Below, piece after piece: positions 31,726 through 39,839 of a stretch of DNA of 55,412 nucleotides. A program made the translations under genes and the position numbers. The notes beneath the pieces are model-generated. The model was not told the DNA's origin. It did not search any database and saw only the letters and a program-made list of their open reading frames with translations. This stretch comes from a virus: positions 1-55,412 of IMG/VR virus record IMGVR_UViG_3300025000_000128; one strand, given 5' to 3'. Positions within the stretch are counted from its first letter, which is position 1, and each line of letters begins with the position of its first letter.

Positions 31726-34173
31726 ATGTCTAAATCTCTTCAAACTTTAAAAACCAATATTACTAAAGGTTCGCAAAGACTTTCCAAAGCTACTATTAAA
31801 AACATTGTCAACGCAGGAGAATTTGAAAAGATTGAACTTGCTTATTCTTACGATGGAAGAGAAGTCCACAAAGGAACTTTGATCGAAAATCCTGTTGAAT
31901 GGTTCAATAAGGAATATGACTCTATTGATGTTCGACTCTACAAAGTAGAAAAAGGTTTAGTTTTAATCCATTTACATTTTCATTCTAATTTATGGTATGG
32001 TCTACATATTGATCTAAACAAAAACTATGAAACAACCAATGCACCAGCAGGAACAAAGGAGGAAAATAAAATTCAAGATGTTCAAGTAACGGAAGCCAAA
32101 AACTATCTTGATACCATGCAAGCAAAATTCAAAACTGGCGAAGGAACAGCAGAAGAACTAAGAGCTTATTATACATACCTAATTGAAAATGTTGATTCTG
32201 TAAAGGCTGTAATTCTTGACATGCTGAACAATTCTGAAAAGCACAAAAGGAAACGTGTAAATACTAAAGCTGAATTAACTCAAGATTACTATAACAACAT
32301 GGTCGAAGCTCTTGTATATCATGTTCAAGATGCGTTATCATATGAAATTGACTTTACTGACATTAAAGGAGCAAGACAAAGAGCAATTAAGGCAATTCTT
32401 GATAATACCACTGATGAAATGATACAAGAACATTATATGAAGACTAAAGCAACGGACGAAAAATATGCAGAACAGCGAAAAGAATTAATCGAAGCAATCA
32501 AAAACCCTCAAACCTTAAAAGACTTCGAAAATGTTAGGTATTACCGCAAAGACAAAACCTTAACACTAGAAGAACAAGAACGCTATGACAGAGTATATTC
32601 TCTTGCTCAAATTGAAAAGAAAGTAAATCAAGAGCAAGAAAAAGCAGAAAAGGCATTATCTGTTGTCACTACTTCCGATCAATATACCATTATTGAAGAT
32701 ATTGACACAAGAGACAATTCTCAAATTTGGGTTGTAAAACTCAATAACAGAGTTGGCAAGGATGATTTTAATTATATCAGATCCCAAATTATGAAACCTA
32801 TTGACGGTTATTATTCACGGTTTAAAGGTGGCTTCTTGTTCAAGTATGATCCTAGTGCTAAACTTTTAGGAGAACAGGTAGAGCAACAGGAAGAACAAGT
32901 AAAAGAAGAAATAAAACATTCCGATAAACTCCGTAAGGTTGCCGATAATATGCAAAGCACAATTGACAGTAAAAGAGCAGACAGATTGACCAACACGGCA
33001 AGACGTGCAAGGATGGCAGCAGGGCAAGAAGAACAAGCAGAAAGCATGGAATTTATACAGGGAATTCTTCGCAATGTTGCAAATGCTATTGATAATCAAG
33101 AACTGACTTTCATTGATAAAATTGATTCTAGAGCACAAATTGACACATTAGAAAACATTTTAGTTCGTGCCAACTGGGAAAAGAAATCTGTTGAAAAGAT
33201 TGATTATAAAATTTGGCATGAATCCCCAATAACGGCAGACTATATCAAATACGCAGAAATCCCCTCTAGCAAAATTTCTTTATATCGTTTACAATCTATT
33301 ATTAATGAAATCAAAAATACTGATGGATTTAAACTCATTGCAAACAGATTGCAAAAACTTATTGACAGTGCAAAGCTGAAGCAAAAAGATATTCACCATG
33401 ACCCCTTGATTGACATTTCAGATTATGACTCTGAACTTGACAAAATCTATAAAAATACTGATGTTTTGAAGAATCAATACTTTGAAACAGCCATCGAAGA
33501 ACGCAGAAGATTGTCAAGAATGGGCATAGAATCAGTTGAAGAACTAAGAACATATCTAAGAGAATACTTCAATTATCGGACTGTAAAAAGCTCAATTGAT
33601 CCCACCGAACAGAAGATTAAAGAGTTGGAAAGAAAATTCAAGTTCGATCAAAAAGGCGATATTAATTTTACTCCTTCAAACATTGCCCTCCAAATGATTG
33701 AATTGGCTGACATATCCAATAACAGCAGAGTCCTTGAACCTTCAGCCGGAATCGGGAACATTGCAGACCAAATCAAAAAATTTACTCCTAATGTTGATGT
33801 TTGTGAACAAATGTATTCTTATTCTGAGTTATTGACTCTCAAGGGGTTTAATGTTGTTAGTTCTGATTTCTTGCAGTATGAAAATAACAATTATTATGAT
33901 TGTATTATTATGAATCCCCCATTTAGCCAAGAGCAGGAACACATTAAACATGCTTATAATTTGTTAAAAGTAGGTGGTAAACTCATTGCTATTACTTCAC
34001 CACACTGGACGTTTGCCAATGACAAATCATCAAAAGAATTCCGGCAATGGTTCGAGAATTTAAATGGTGAAATTGTGGAAGAATTAGAATCAGGAACTTT
34101 TGAGATGACGCAAGTTAGATCAAATATAATTATCATCAACAAAGACACTGAGACCATGCAAAAGGCTGTATAA
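31726..34173 (+). CDS. large phage protein with C-terminal class I DNA methyltransferase domain, 815 aa
   Basis: The N-terminal 600 residues are helical and charged, with a beta-rich insert (IIEDIDTRDNSQIWVVKLNN), as in large polyvalent mobile-element proteins. The C-terminal domain starts with TPSNIALQMIELADI, motif I RVLEPSAGIGNIA near residue 670, SSDFLQ, and motif IV NPPF near 730, followed by GGKLIAITSPHWTF. NPPF fits an adenine-N6 type enzyme. Likely DNA modification protecting the element from restriction. RBS AAGGGGGA. Preceded by the two-hairpin RNA element. Confidence 0.8.
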   Translation: MSKSLQTLKTNITKGSQRLSKATIKNIVNAGEFEKIELAYSYDGREVHKGTLIENPVEWFNKEYDSIDVRLYKVEKGLVLIHLHFHSNLWYGLHIDLNKNYETTNAPAGTKEENKIQDVQVTEAKNYLDTMQAKFKTGEGTAEELRAYYTYLIENVDSVKAVILDMLNNSEKHKRKRVNTKAELTQDYYNNMVEALVYHVQDALSYEIDFTDIKGARQRAIKAILDNTTDEMIQEHYMKTKATDEKYAEQRKELIEAIKNPQTLKDFENVRYYRKDKTLTLEEQERYDRVYSLAQIEKKVNQEQEKAEKALSVVTTSDQYTIIEDIDTRDNSQIWVVKLNNRVGKDDFNYIRSQIMKPIDGYYSRFKGGFLFKYDPSAKLLGEQVEQQEEQVKEEIKHSDKLRKVADNMQSTIDSKRADRLTNTARRARMAAGQEEQAESMEFIQGILRNVANAIDNQELTFIDKIDSRAQIDTLENILVRANWEKKSVEKIDYKIWHESPITADYIKYAEIPSSKISLYRLQSIINEIKNTDGFKLIANRLQKLIDSAKLKQKDIHHDPLIDISDYDSELDKIYKNTDVLKNQYFETAIEERRRLSRMGIESVEELRTYLREYFNYRTVKSSIDPTEQKIKELERKFKFDQKGDINFTPSNIALQMIELADISNNSRVLEPSAGIGNIADQIKKFTPNVDVCEQMYSYSELLTLKGFNVVSSDFLQYENNNYYDCIIMNPPFSQEQEHIKHAYNLLKVGGKLIAITSPHWTFANDKSSKEFRQWFENLNGEIVEELESGTFEMTQVRSNIIIINKDTETMQKAV

Positions 34174-34231
34174 GCTATAACATCCATGTTACAAGGGTTC
34201 TAGGGTATCCCTAGAAAATACCATTACTATT

Positions 34232-34336
34232 TATCAAAATAATTATTTTTAAATTCACTCTATCAATACTTATCAAGTCTATGACAATGTGATACAATAA
34301 GTCATGGACTTGAAGCAACAAATAATTATTTTGATA
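34232..34336. repeat. nested inverted repeats around a promoter-like core
   Basis: Outer arms TATCAAAATAATTATTT (34232-34248) and exact complement (34320-34336), 17 bp; inner arms TCAAGTCTATGAC (34273-34285) and GTCATGGACTTGA (34301-34313) with one wobble. The core holds GATACAAT, a possible -10. Looks like an operator/promoter or a large RNA hairpin in the 280-nt gap before the 145-aa gene. Confidence 0.6.
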
Positions 34337-34347
34337 ATGCCTAAGAC

Positions 34348-34386
34348 CCTGCAAACTATATAACAATCATAACAATAGGTTGCAGG
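34348..34386 (+). ncRNA. TATAACA-loop hairpin
   Basis: CCTGCAA..CTA with TAG.GTTGCAGG; the loop contains TATAACAATCATAACAA. Member of the repeated hairpin family. Confidence 0.55.
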
Positions 34387-34451
34387 TGTTTGGAGTTTAT
34401 CAAAGTAGATAAAGTATGATAGACTATATTTAATTAAGGAGGGTACATATT

Positions 34452-34889
34452 ATGTTAGAAATGAAATACGGTGCAATTGTCAAACATAATGACCAATTAG
34501 GGGAGTTAGTCACAGAAGATGGTAAATTCTATTTTCATCCTGTCAAATATGGTAATTACTATTGCTCAGACCTAACCGAAGCAACTGAAGAAAATATACA
34601 AGAAACTTCCCACGAAGAAAAGATTGAATATCTTAAACAGGAGTTCCCATGGGGAGAAATTATCAAAGTTCACACTATTGGTGAATATATCATTTTTGAA
34701 TATATTAGTGGTTATGACTTTAAAAACGAAGGGAACACAGTTATTATGTTTCATGCTTATATGAATTACAAAAATATTTCTAGGTCATATCATTCTCTAG
34801 ACTCTTGCTTGATCGGAACATTGGCACATAAATATGATGGAGCCAACAGCCAGGCAGCTACATTTTTCAAGCGCATGGTTAAAATGTAA
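34452..34889 (+). CDS. unknown protein, 145 aa
   Basis: MLEMKYGAIVKHNDQLGELV with AAGGAGGG 8 nt upstream. Small SH3-like beta start, then aromatic strands (WGEIIKVHTIGEYIIFEYIS). Long leader with inverted repeats and a TATAACA hairpin. Function unknown. Confidence 0.7.
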   Translation: MLEMKYGAIVKHNDQLGELVTEDGKFYFHPVKYGNYYCSDLTEATEENIQETSHEEKIEYLKQEFPWGEIIKVHTIGEYIIFEYISGYDFKNEGNTVIMFHAYMNYKNISRSYHSLDSCLIGTLAHKYDGANSQAATFFKRMVKM

Positions 34890-34934
34890 TTCCATTCAAA
34901 TACGAATTTCAAATGAGTGAAAGGAAGTTTTAGA

Positions 34935-35126
34935 ATGAACATACATGATTTAACAAGACTATTAGATGGGGAAGAAATGGAAATATTGAATGGAACAGGT
35001 AGTATTTTAATTGACTTTGAGGCAAATATGTTTTTAGCGGTAGTCAATGGGAATTCTCTTAATCTTCATAAGACAATTGAAGAAGCAATAGAGGAAATTA
35101 AAGACTATAATGAAGAAGAAAATTAA
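34935..35126 (+). CDS. unknown protein, 63 aa
   Basis: Start at 34935, RBS AAAGGAAG. MNIHDLTRLLDGEEMEILNG start and an acidic helical end (TIEEAIEEIKDYNEEEN). Function unknown. Confidence 0.65.
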   Translation: MNIHDLTRLLDGEEMEILNGTGSILIDFEANMFLAVVNGNSLNLHKTIEEAIEEIKDYNEEEN

Positions 35127-35127
35127 T

Positions 35128-35202
35128 TGCAGAGTGGTAGAGCGTTATAACAATCACGCTCTATTAATGCACAAAGCAGGTCACAAGTCCTGCTAAGATG
35201 CT
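35128..35202 (+). ncRNA. two-hairpin RNA element, copy 2
   Basis: TTGCAGAGTGG, hairpin 1 TAGAGCG-TTATAACAATCA-CGCTCTA, linker TTAATGCACAA, hairpin 2 AGCAGG-TCACAAGT-CCTGCT, end TGCTA. Unpaired parts match copy 1 (31630-31703) while the stems differ by compensating changes. Located in the leader of the 53-aa gene. Confidence 0.65.
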
Positions 35203-35223
35203 AAATATTGAGGAGAGTGTATT

Positions 35224-35385
35224 ATGATTAATGAAGAAAATGAAAAGGCAATCAATGAGATTATGAAACATTTTAAACTGCAAGAAAAAGACAGATTATT
35301 TGTTACTATAATGATCACAGGAACTTATGAAACAGGGAAGCAAGACGCAAAAAAGGAAATGCTTGAATTTTTACAGACCAAATAA
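35224..35385 (+). CDS. unknown protein, 53 aa
   Basis: MINEENEKAINEIMKHFKLQ and onward to EMLEFLQTK. Good RBS (GAGGAGAG). Helical and charged. Follows the two-hairpin element closely, with the RBS about 8 nt after it. Function unknown. Confidence 0.6.
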   Translation: MINEENEKAINEIMKHFKLQEKDRLFVTIMITGTYETGKQDAKKEMLEFLQTK

Positions 35386-35486
35386 AACTTACATTTGCTG
35401 GTAGTATATGGTAGAATATCTATAACACAAAGTCAAATTTCGATCCACGATTTTAAAATTATGATGGAAGAAAGAGGTAATGTAAA

Positions 35487-35798
35487 ATGAATAAAGGTAC
35501 ATTAATTTTTGACAATGGCGGAGGATTAACCTTACAACTCAATAACAGTTACGCTCACTGGTATCAAAACATGAACCAAGCAGCAGAAGATTTGAAAGTA
35601 TATATTAAGGAAGGAAATACAGAAGGTTGGGAAGGTCATGAAGAAAGTGAAATGGAATTAAATCCTCAGTATGATCAAATTCAAAATGGAGGATATAGAG
35701 TTTTCTCCATAGAGGATATTATTGCAATGTCAAAAGATGAATACACCGATACCGGATGGGGAAATATTAGAGATTTTTGCATAGCATTTAATAATTAA
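35487..35798 (+). CDS. unknown protein, 103 aa
   Basis: MNKGTLIFDNGGGLTLQLNN start, RBS AAAGAGG. Strand-turn-strand N-terminus, acidic middle, and an aromatic end (WGNIRDFCIAFNN). This build occurs in small phage proteins of unknown role. A possible promoter (TTACAT, 17 nt, TAGAAT) ends near 35416. Confidence 0.65.
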   Translation: MNKGTLIFDNGGGLTLQLNNSYAHWYQNMNQAAEDLKVYIKEGNTEGWEGHEESEMELNPQYDQIQNGGYRVFSIEDIIAMSKDEYTDTGWGNIRDFCIAFNN

Positions 35799-35809
35799 TT
35801 GTATCTGGA

Positions 35810-35856
35810 GAATAGGCAATAACAGCAAACTCTATAACAGTGGTGCTATTGCCTTC
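35810..35856 (+). ncRNA. TATAACA-loop hairpin
   Basis: AGGCAATA paired with TATTGCCT around a loop holding ATAACAGC and CTATAACAGTGG. Lies between the 103-aa and 60-aa genes. Confidence 0.5.
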
Positions 35857-35893
35857 CTTTCGAGATAAAGTTGATTAAAGGAGGTTTTTGGTT

Positions 35894-36076
35894 ATGGATA
35901 AAGATTTAAGAGATATTATTTCGGATTATATTTATTCACAAGTTAAAGTAGATACAGAAGAGAATCGCGAAAAAATAACAGAGGAAGTTTATCAATCATT
36001 GTCTAAAGAAATTAGTGTTCTTAATGTAAAAATACCTTTTCTTATTGGTCAACGTATCAAGCAAATAAATCAATAA
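35894..36076 (+). CDS. unknown protein, 60 aa
   Basis: Start at 35894 (AAAGGAGG). MDKDLRDIISDYIYSQVKVD start; acidic helix, then a hydrophobic segment (LNVKIPFLIGQRIKQINQ). The next gene begins 21 nt after its stop. Confidence 0.6.
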   Translation: MDKDLRDIISDYIYSQVKVDTEENREKITEEVYQSLSKEISVLNVKIPFLIGQRIKQINQ

Positions 36077-36097
36077 TTTGAATGGAGTGAATAAATT

Positions 36098-36358
36098 ATG
36101 ACTAATGCATGGAATGATGTTGACACCACTATGTTAAAAGAAAAGGAAGTTATTAAACTCATGAATGCCAAAGGTTATCAAACGTCAACTTTTCAAGAAT
36201 TTGAAAGAGACCATAAGCACATGGTTAATGATTCAGTACGACAAGTTGCGACATGTAAACATAATCTAGATGTAATGAAGAGTCCAAGGAATATTGGAAA
36301 GTTCTATACTGTAAAAATGTCTAATGGTTTACAGGTTAGAACATGGGAAGTAAGATAG
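36098..36358 (+). CDS. unknown protein, 86 aa
   Basis: MTNAWNDVDTTMLKEKEVIK start. Basic with His-rich segment FERDHKHMVNDSVRQVATCK and C-terminal strand pair (FYTVKMSNGLQVRTWEVR). RBS TGGAGTG is moderate. Function unknown. Confidence 0.65.
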   Translation: MTNAWNDVDTTMLKEKEVIKLMNAKGYQTSTFQEFERDHKHMVNDSVRQVATCKHNLDVMKSPRNIGKFYTVKMSNGLQVRTWEVR

Positions 36359-36373
36359 GGCCACAAGTGCCCT
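36356..36373 (+). ncRNA. CACAAGT-loop hairpin
   Basis: AGGGC-CACAAGT-GCCCT, overlapping the stop codon of the 86-aa gene. The loop matches the second hairpin of the two-hairpin elements. Confidence 0.5.
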
Positions 36374-36437
36374 CTAAACCTTCTAAACTCTATAATACAC
36401 ACAAAACTACACTTGATGAGTTTAGAAGGTTTAGAGG
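36371..36437 (+). repeat. 20-bp perfect hairpin
   Basis: CCTCTAAACCTTCTAAACTC (36371-36390) and its exact complement (36418-36437), 27-nt loop beginning TATAATACAC. The most stable stem in the window; no T-run follows. Confidence 0.75.
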
Positions 36438-36477
36438 ATGTTTGAATCCTAAAATAAAATAAAAGGAGGCCACAATC

Positions 36478-36585
36478 ATGAGCAAATTAAAATTAATCCA
36501 AGAATTCAAAAATATCTGCGACACCCACCATATTCCATTTACTTTTGAAAACTTTGAAAAACTTATCGCTCATATTTCCAAATAA
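36478..36585 (+). CDS. unknown peptide, 35 aa
   Basis: MSKLKLIQEFKNICDTHHIP and onward to KLIAHISK. Strong RBS (AAAAGGAGG). Amphipathic helix pair. Small but well supported by RBS and position between the 20-bp hairpin and the next gene. Confidence 0.6.
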   Translation: MSKLKLIQEFKNICDTHHIPFTFENFEKLIAHISK

Positions 36586-36646
36586 TTTTACATATTTTAT
36601 ACTATTACTAAATCTAAAAATAAAATTATGAAAGAAGGAATTAAAA

Positions 36647-36898
36647 ATGGCTAAGATTAAAGGAACTAAGAAATTATTAACTCTCCCTGTATCAAAACTT
36701 AATACTCTGTACTTAGGTAAGGAAATGGTTTATAGGTTCTATCCCGGCAACATTATCCATATTGCTTATCTAGGAGGTTTAGATCCTATGCCTTATTGTG
36801 AAGTACGACTAAGAATTTGGAATAACAAAACTGTTACCAAAATCATGAAGCTTTCTGATGTTGTTCTAGTATCTTCTGGAAAAGTTAAAGTAGCTTAA
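36647..36898 (+). CDS. unknown basic protein, 83 aa
   Basis: MAKIKGTKKLLTLPVSKLNT start, RBS GAAGGAA. All-beta look (VYRFYPGNIIHIAYLGG, VRLRIWNNKTVTKIMKLSDV), basic; a small barrel that could bind nucleic acid. Function unknown. Confidence 0.65.
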   Translation: MAKIKGTKKLLTLPVSKLNTLYLGKEMVYRFYPGNIIHIAYLGGLDPMPYCEVRLRIWNNKTVTKIMKLSDVVLVSSGKVKVA

Positions 36899-36899
36899 T

Positions 36900-36928
36900 T
36901 TGTGTAACTTATGGATACATGGTATAAT
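36900..36928 (+). promoter_or_regulatory. sigma-A-type promoter
   Basis: TTGTGT (36900-36905), 17-nt spacer, TATAAT (36923-36928), nested in an inverted-repeat region (ACATGGTA with TACCATGT, TAACTTAT with ATAAGTTA, about 36906-36991). Confidence 0.55.
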
Positions 36929-37044
36929 GCAAATATAATTATTACAAAATGTATTGTACCATGTAAAAATTAAGGGATATAAGTTATCAAGTCAATATCT
37001 CATTTATGCTATAACAATGAAGGTTAGGAGGTTGTCGAGTTATT

Positions 37045-37302
37045 ATGTCAAATGTATTAAAATCTAATCATGATATCATATCTCAAGAAGCATGTCAGAA
37101 AGGTTTTAATTACACTGGAGAGAATCTATTTACGTTCGAGCAATGGAGACAAAGAGGGTATGCTGTAGTAAAAGGTCAAAAAGCATTCCTTAAACTTAGA
37201 TTATGGTCTTATGGAGAGAATAGGAGATTCATTCCTGCTCAATTGTTTTCAAGAGAGCAAGTCACTAAGGTAAATTGTGGTATAATGTCAATATCAGCAT
37301 AA
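37045..37302 (+). CDS. ArdC-like N-terminal-type small protein, 85 aa
   Basis: Core FTFEQWRQRGYAVVKGQKAF followed by LKLRLWSYGENRRFIPAQLF fits the W..RGY.V.KG.KA pattern of the ArdC-like N-terminal (ssDNA-binding/antirestriction) domain, here alone without the metallopeptidase part. RBS AGGAGG is rather far (13 nt). Possible role in protecting incoming DNA is inference. Confidence 0.6.
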   Translation: MSNVLKSNHDIISQEACQKGFNYTGENLFTFEQWRQRGYAVVKGQKAFLKLRLWSYGENRRFIPAQLFSREQVTKVNCGIMSISA

Positions 37303-37357
37303 CAATTTAGTATCTGACGTTGACGATATTTCAATTAAGTTATTAGGAGGAATTATT

Positions 37358-37459
37358 ATGATGCAAGATGAATACAAAAAAGATTTCTTTAGTCAAAAGT
37401 TTTGTTGGGTATTAGATGGTAGAACATTTTGGCAACCTAAAATGCAAAGGAATACTTAA
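37358..37459 (+). CDS. unknown peptide, 33 aa
   Basis: MMQDEYKKDFFSQKFCWVLD and onward to KMQRNT. Strong RBS (AGGAGGAAT). The WVLDGRTFWQPK segment is aromatic. Followed 5 nt later by another small ORF. Confidence 0.5.
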   Translation: MMQDEYKKDFFSQKFCWVLDGRTFWQPKMQRNT

Positions 37460-37464
37460 TTAGG

Positions 37465-37590
37465 ATGCAAAAACGAACAGAACAATTTGCTGTAGGTTAT
37501 TTGGTATTATTAAAAGATGAATATTTTAGATTAAAAGAGCAGAAAGAACAGACAAATCAATTAGAGGAATTATTAAAGGATTCTATATAA
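37465..37590 (+). CDS. unknown peptide, 41 aa
   Basis: MQKRTEQFAVGYLVLLKDEY then a glutamate-rich helix ending LEELLKDSI. Weak RBS (AAAGGAAT, 12 nt); probably translated by coupling to the previous ORF. Confidence 0.5.
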   Translation: MQKRTEQFAVGYLVLLKDEYFRLKEQKEQTNQLEELLKDSI

Positions 37591-37705
37591 GCTCTTTAGC
37601 GTTGATACCTATGTCATTTAAACTATAACAGCGAGGCTATAATGGTACAGAGGTATTTATACTAAAGTCCTTGTGGACTTAAATTAAGTGAAAGAAGGAA
37701 TTATT

Positions 37706-38155
37706 ATGTCAATTAAATTACCTATTGTGAATGTTAAAGACATTAATTGGAATAATCATGATTCATCTTTTAATATATTCCAAGATATTATGGTAGGAGA
37801 CATTGCGGTAATAGAAAACAAATCTGAATGTATTCTCCCTTTAGATGATGGTGAATATTGTGTTACTATTGATAATGGTAATGTATTTATTGAGGAAGCA
37901 TTTTCGTATGAAGAATGCAAAATATTGTTTGGAGAAGAATTTGGTAAATCGTATGTCTACTTTATTTCCCTGTTAACTGAAAATTGTTATGATAATTATG
38001 TAGAAGGCAAATATATTGAAGGTGACGGCTTACCTGTTTGTGTAGATTTTTCTGTTGCCAAAGGATTTGATAATATTGAAGATGCTCATAAATACGCCAA
38101 AGAAAAAGCGAATTTAAAATTAGGTGAATACGCTATTCATGGATTTTATATTTGA
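37706..38155 (+). CDS. unknown acidic protein, 150 aa
   Basis: Start at 37706 (GAAAGAAGG 9 nt upstream). MSIKLPIVNVKDINWNNHDS start; IMVGDIAVIENKSECILPLD and later strands suggest a beta-barrel; helical C-terminus (AHKYAKEKANLKLGEYAIHG). A leader with a TATAACA motif (37620) and an AAGTCC-TTGT-GGACTT hairpin precedes it. Confidence 0.65.
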   Translation: MSIKLPIVNVKDINWNNHDSSFNIFQDIMVGDIAVIENKSECILPLDDGEYCVTIDNGNVFIEEAFSYEECKILFGEEFGKSYVYFISLLTENCYDNYVEGKYIEGDGLPVCVDFSVAKGFDNIEDAHKYAKEKANLKLGEYAIHGFYI

Positions 38156-38195
38156 TCCATTAAAACTATTATTTTATGCCATATTATGGATTTCA

Positions 38196-38218
38196 AAACC
38201 CTTATAACAGTAGGGTTT
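38196..38218 (+). ncRNA. TATAACA-loop hairpin
   Basis: AAACCCT-TATAACAGT-AGGGTTT: the cleanest member of the family, with exactly the 9-nt loop in a 7-bp stem. A near-copy lies on the minus strand at 6665-6681. Confidence 0.65.
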
Positions 38219-38264
38219 CAGAGGTTGACTGTTTAAAATTATTTGAAGAAAGAAGGAAATTAAA

Positions 38265-38849
38265 ATGTTTGAATGGTTAGTAGAAAAAGGAGTAGAGGTC
38301 AACGGAAAATGGGGAGAAATTAAAGAATATAATCCAGAAACTAAAAAATTCATTATTGAGTATGTAGATGATGAAATTTTAGAAGAAGTAAATATTTTTA
38401 ATACGGAGGTAATATACAACATTGATTGGTTTGAAAATTGGCAAAAGAATCTAATGACAGGATTAATTAGAAATGAAGGCAAAATAACAATCCATGTATT
38501 GTCAACATCAAGTGGAGATAATTGGTCTTTAGAAATATATAGACATAAAACATTGTTACCAACTCCAGAATATCAAGAGCAAGTTATTTTAACTAATTAT
38601 GTAATTGTAGTATGTGGTGAGGTAAAAGGGAACGTATTTACTAGACAAATTAAAATATATTCTGGATGTGCAATTGATGAAGAAAAAGAATTTAGCAAAT
38701 GGATTGAAGAACAGATTGAAAAAGTATCAGAATTCAATAATACCGAGCATTGGCAAGTTCCATGTAGCACTATAGTATTTTCAGATTGTTTATGTACTAA
38801 AGAAGAGAGTGATTTACTGCACGAGATGTTTAATGATGTAAGAGGATAA
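38265..38849 (+). CDS. unknown protein, 194 aa
   Basis: MFEWLVEKGVEVNGKWGEIK start with AAGAAGGAAA. Beta-rich first half (YNPETKKFIIEYVDDEI), a tryptophan-rich middle and an acidic C-terminus. No motif recognised. Confidence 0.7.
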   Translation: MFEWLVEKGVEVNGKWGEIKEYNPETKKFIIEYVDDEILEEVNIFNTEVIYNIDWFENWQKNLMTGLIRNEGKITIHVLSTSSGDNWSLEIYRHKTLLPTPEYQEQVILTNYVIVVCGEVKGNVFTRQIKIYSGCAIDEEKEFSKWIEEQIEKVSEFNNTEHWQVPCSTIVFSDCLCTKEESDLLHEMFNDVRG

Positions 38850-38890
38850 ATAGCAAGCTTTATCGGAAATATGAGAGGAGAGAAAATACT

Positions 38891-39142
38891 ATGGAAAACG
38901 AAATCATGAAAAATTTAACTGATACTGAATTAATTGTACTATGTAATGATATTTATGACTGGGATCATGGAAACGGAACTTTAAACCAAGATAGCGAACT
39001 AAGGAAATTTCATATAAAGCATGAAAAATTGTTTTATGCAGTCCAATATCTTAGAGATGATATTATAAATGAAGCTTATAATAGATTTCATAAGGTTGCA
39101 AAAACTTTAATTGTCAGTAAAGCAGGATTATTTATCAAGTAA
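38891..39142 (+). CDS. unknown protein, 83 aa
   Basis: MENEIMKNLTDTELIVLCND start with GAGAGGAGAG. Helical; segment YDWDHGNGTLNQDSELRKFH. Function unknown. Confidence 0.6.
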   Translation: MENEIMKNLTDTELIVLCNDIYDWDHGNGTLNQDSELRKFHIKHEKLFYAVQYLRDDIINEAYNRFHKVAKTLIVSKAGLFIK

Positions 39143-39147
39143 CATTG

Positions 39148-39230
39148 GTCTGAGCCAGTATAAAACACCTTAAGCTCAGAGCGTTAGTAGGGTTTATAAC
39201 AATCCTGCTAGGTGGTATAACAATAACAGG
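39148..39230 (+). ncRNA. paired stem-loops with TATAACA loops
   Basis: TCTGAGC/GCTCAGA stem, then TAGTAGGG-TTTATAACAAT-CCTGCTA, then GGTATAACAATAACAGGG just before the RBS of the next gene. Members of the repeated family. Confidence 0.5.
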
Positions 39231-39243
39231 GAGGATGATTTTA

Positions 39244-39513
39244 ATGATAGATTTAGGCAGAATTCAAATTCCAACAGAAGATAATTTAATTCTTCAAAAA
39301 GAGATGTATGACTTAATAGTTGAAGAATTGAGTGGGAAAGAAGTTAAGGAAGATATCAAGATAGAATGGAGAGGTAATAATTTAGTGTGTCATAAAACTA
39401 AACAAGGGGTTATTAAAATCAGACAATATGATGAAGATTTTAAAAAGTATGCTCATTGGAGATTTACCAAAAGGAAAGAGTTTAATTTTGATGAGTACAA
39501 ACGAACCATATAG
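39244..39513 (+). CDS. unknown protein, 89 aa
   Basis: Start at 39244 (GGGAGG 9 nt upstream; the ATG at 39235 touches the RBS). MIDLGRIQIPTEDNLILQKE start, basic C-terminus (YAHWRFTKRKEFNFDEYKRT). Function unknown. Confidence 0.6.
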   Translation: MIDLGRIQIPTEDNLILQKEMYDLIVEELSGKEVKEDIKIEWRGNNLVCHKTKQGVIKIRQYDEDFKKYAHWRFTKRKEFNFDEYKRTI

Positions 39514-39553
39514 AAAGTAAAACTTATGGGAATTAAGAAAGGAATGATTAATT

Positions 39554-39721
39554 ATGGCATCTAAACAAATAGCGGAAATTAAAGCTTATGAGTATGATAC
39601 CAAAGAAGAAATGGAAAGAGAAATTTATGCCTTGCGAGATTCTAAAGAATGGAAAGTTCAAAATACTTATGAATTACATGGAAAATGGAGAGCAGAATAT
39701 TTTAAAATTAATCTGTACTAG
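39554..39721 (+). CDS. unknown protein, 55 aa
   Basis: MASKQIAEIKAYEYDTKEEM and onward to WRAEYFKINLY. RBS AAAGGAATG. The pattern TKEEMEREIYALRDSKEWKV resembles small phage proteins that fold as one strand-helix-strand unit. Function unknown. Confidence 0.6.
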   Translation: MASKQIAEIKAYEYDTKEEMEREIYALRDSKEWKVQNTYELHGKWRAEYFKINLY

Positions 39722-39726
39722 TGATT

Positions 39727-39795
39727 TAAGCCCATATTAGCTATAACAGCAGACACTTATAACAGCATGGGTTGTGACGTTGTGGGCTTATATTA
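39727..39795 (+). ncRNA. hairpin with two TATAACAGC motifs
   Basis: TAAGCCCA paired with TGGGCTTA around a loop holding CTATAACAGCAG and TTATAACAGCATG. Leader of the following decayed gene. Confidence 0.5.
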
Positions 39796-39839
39796 TAGCA
39801 TTGATTGCTATTAAATAAATTTATTGGAGGTAAATTATT

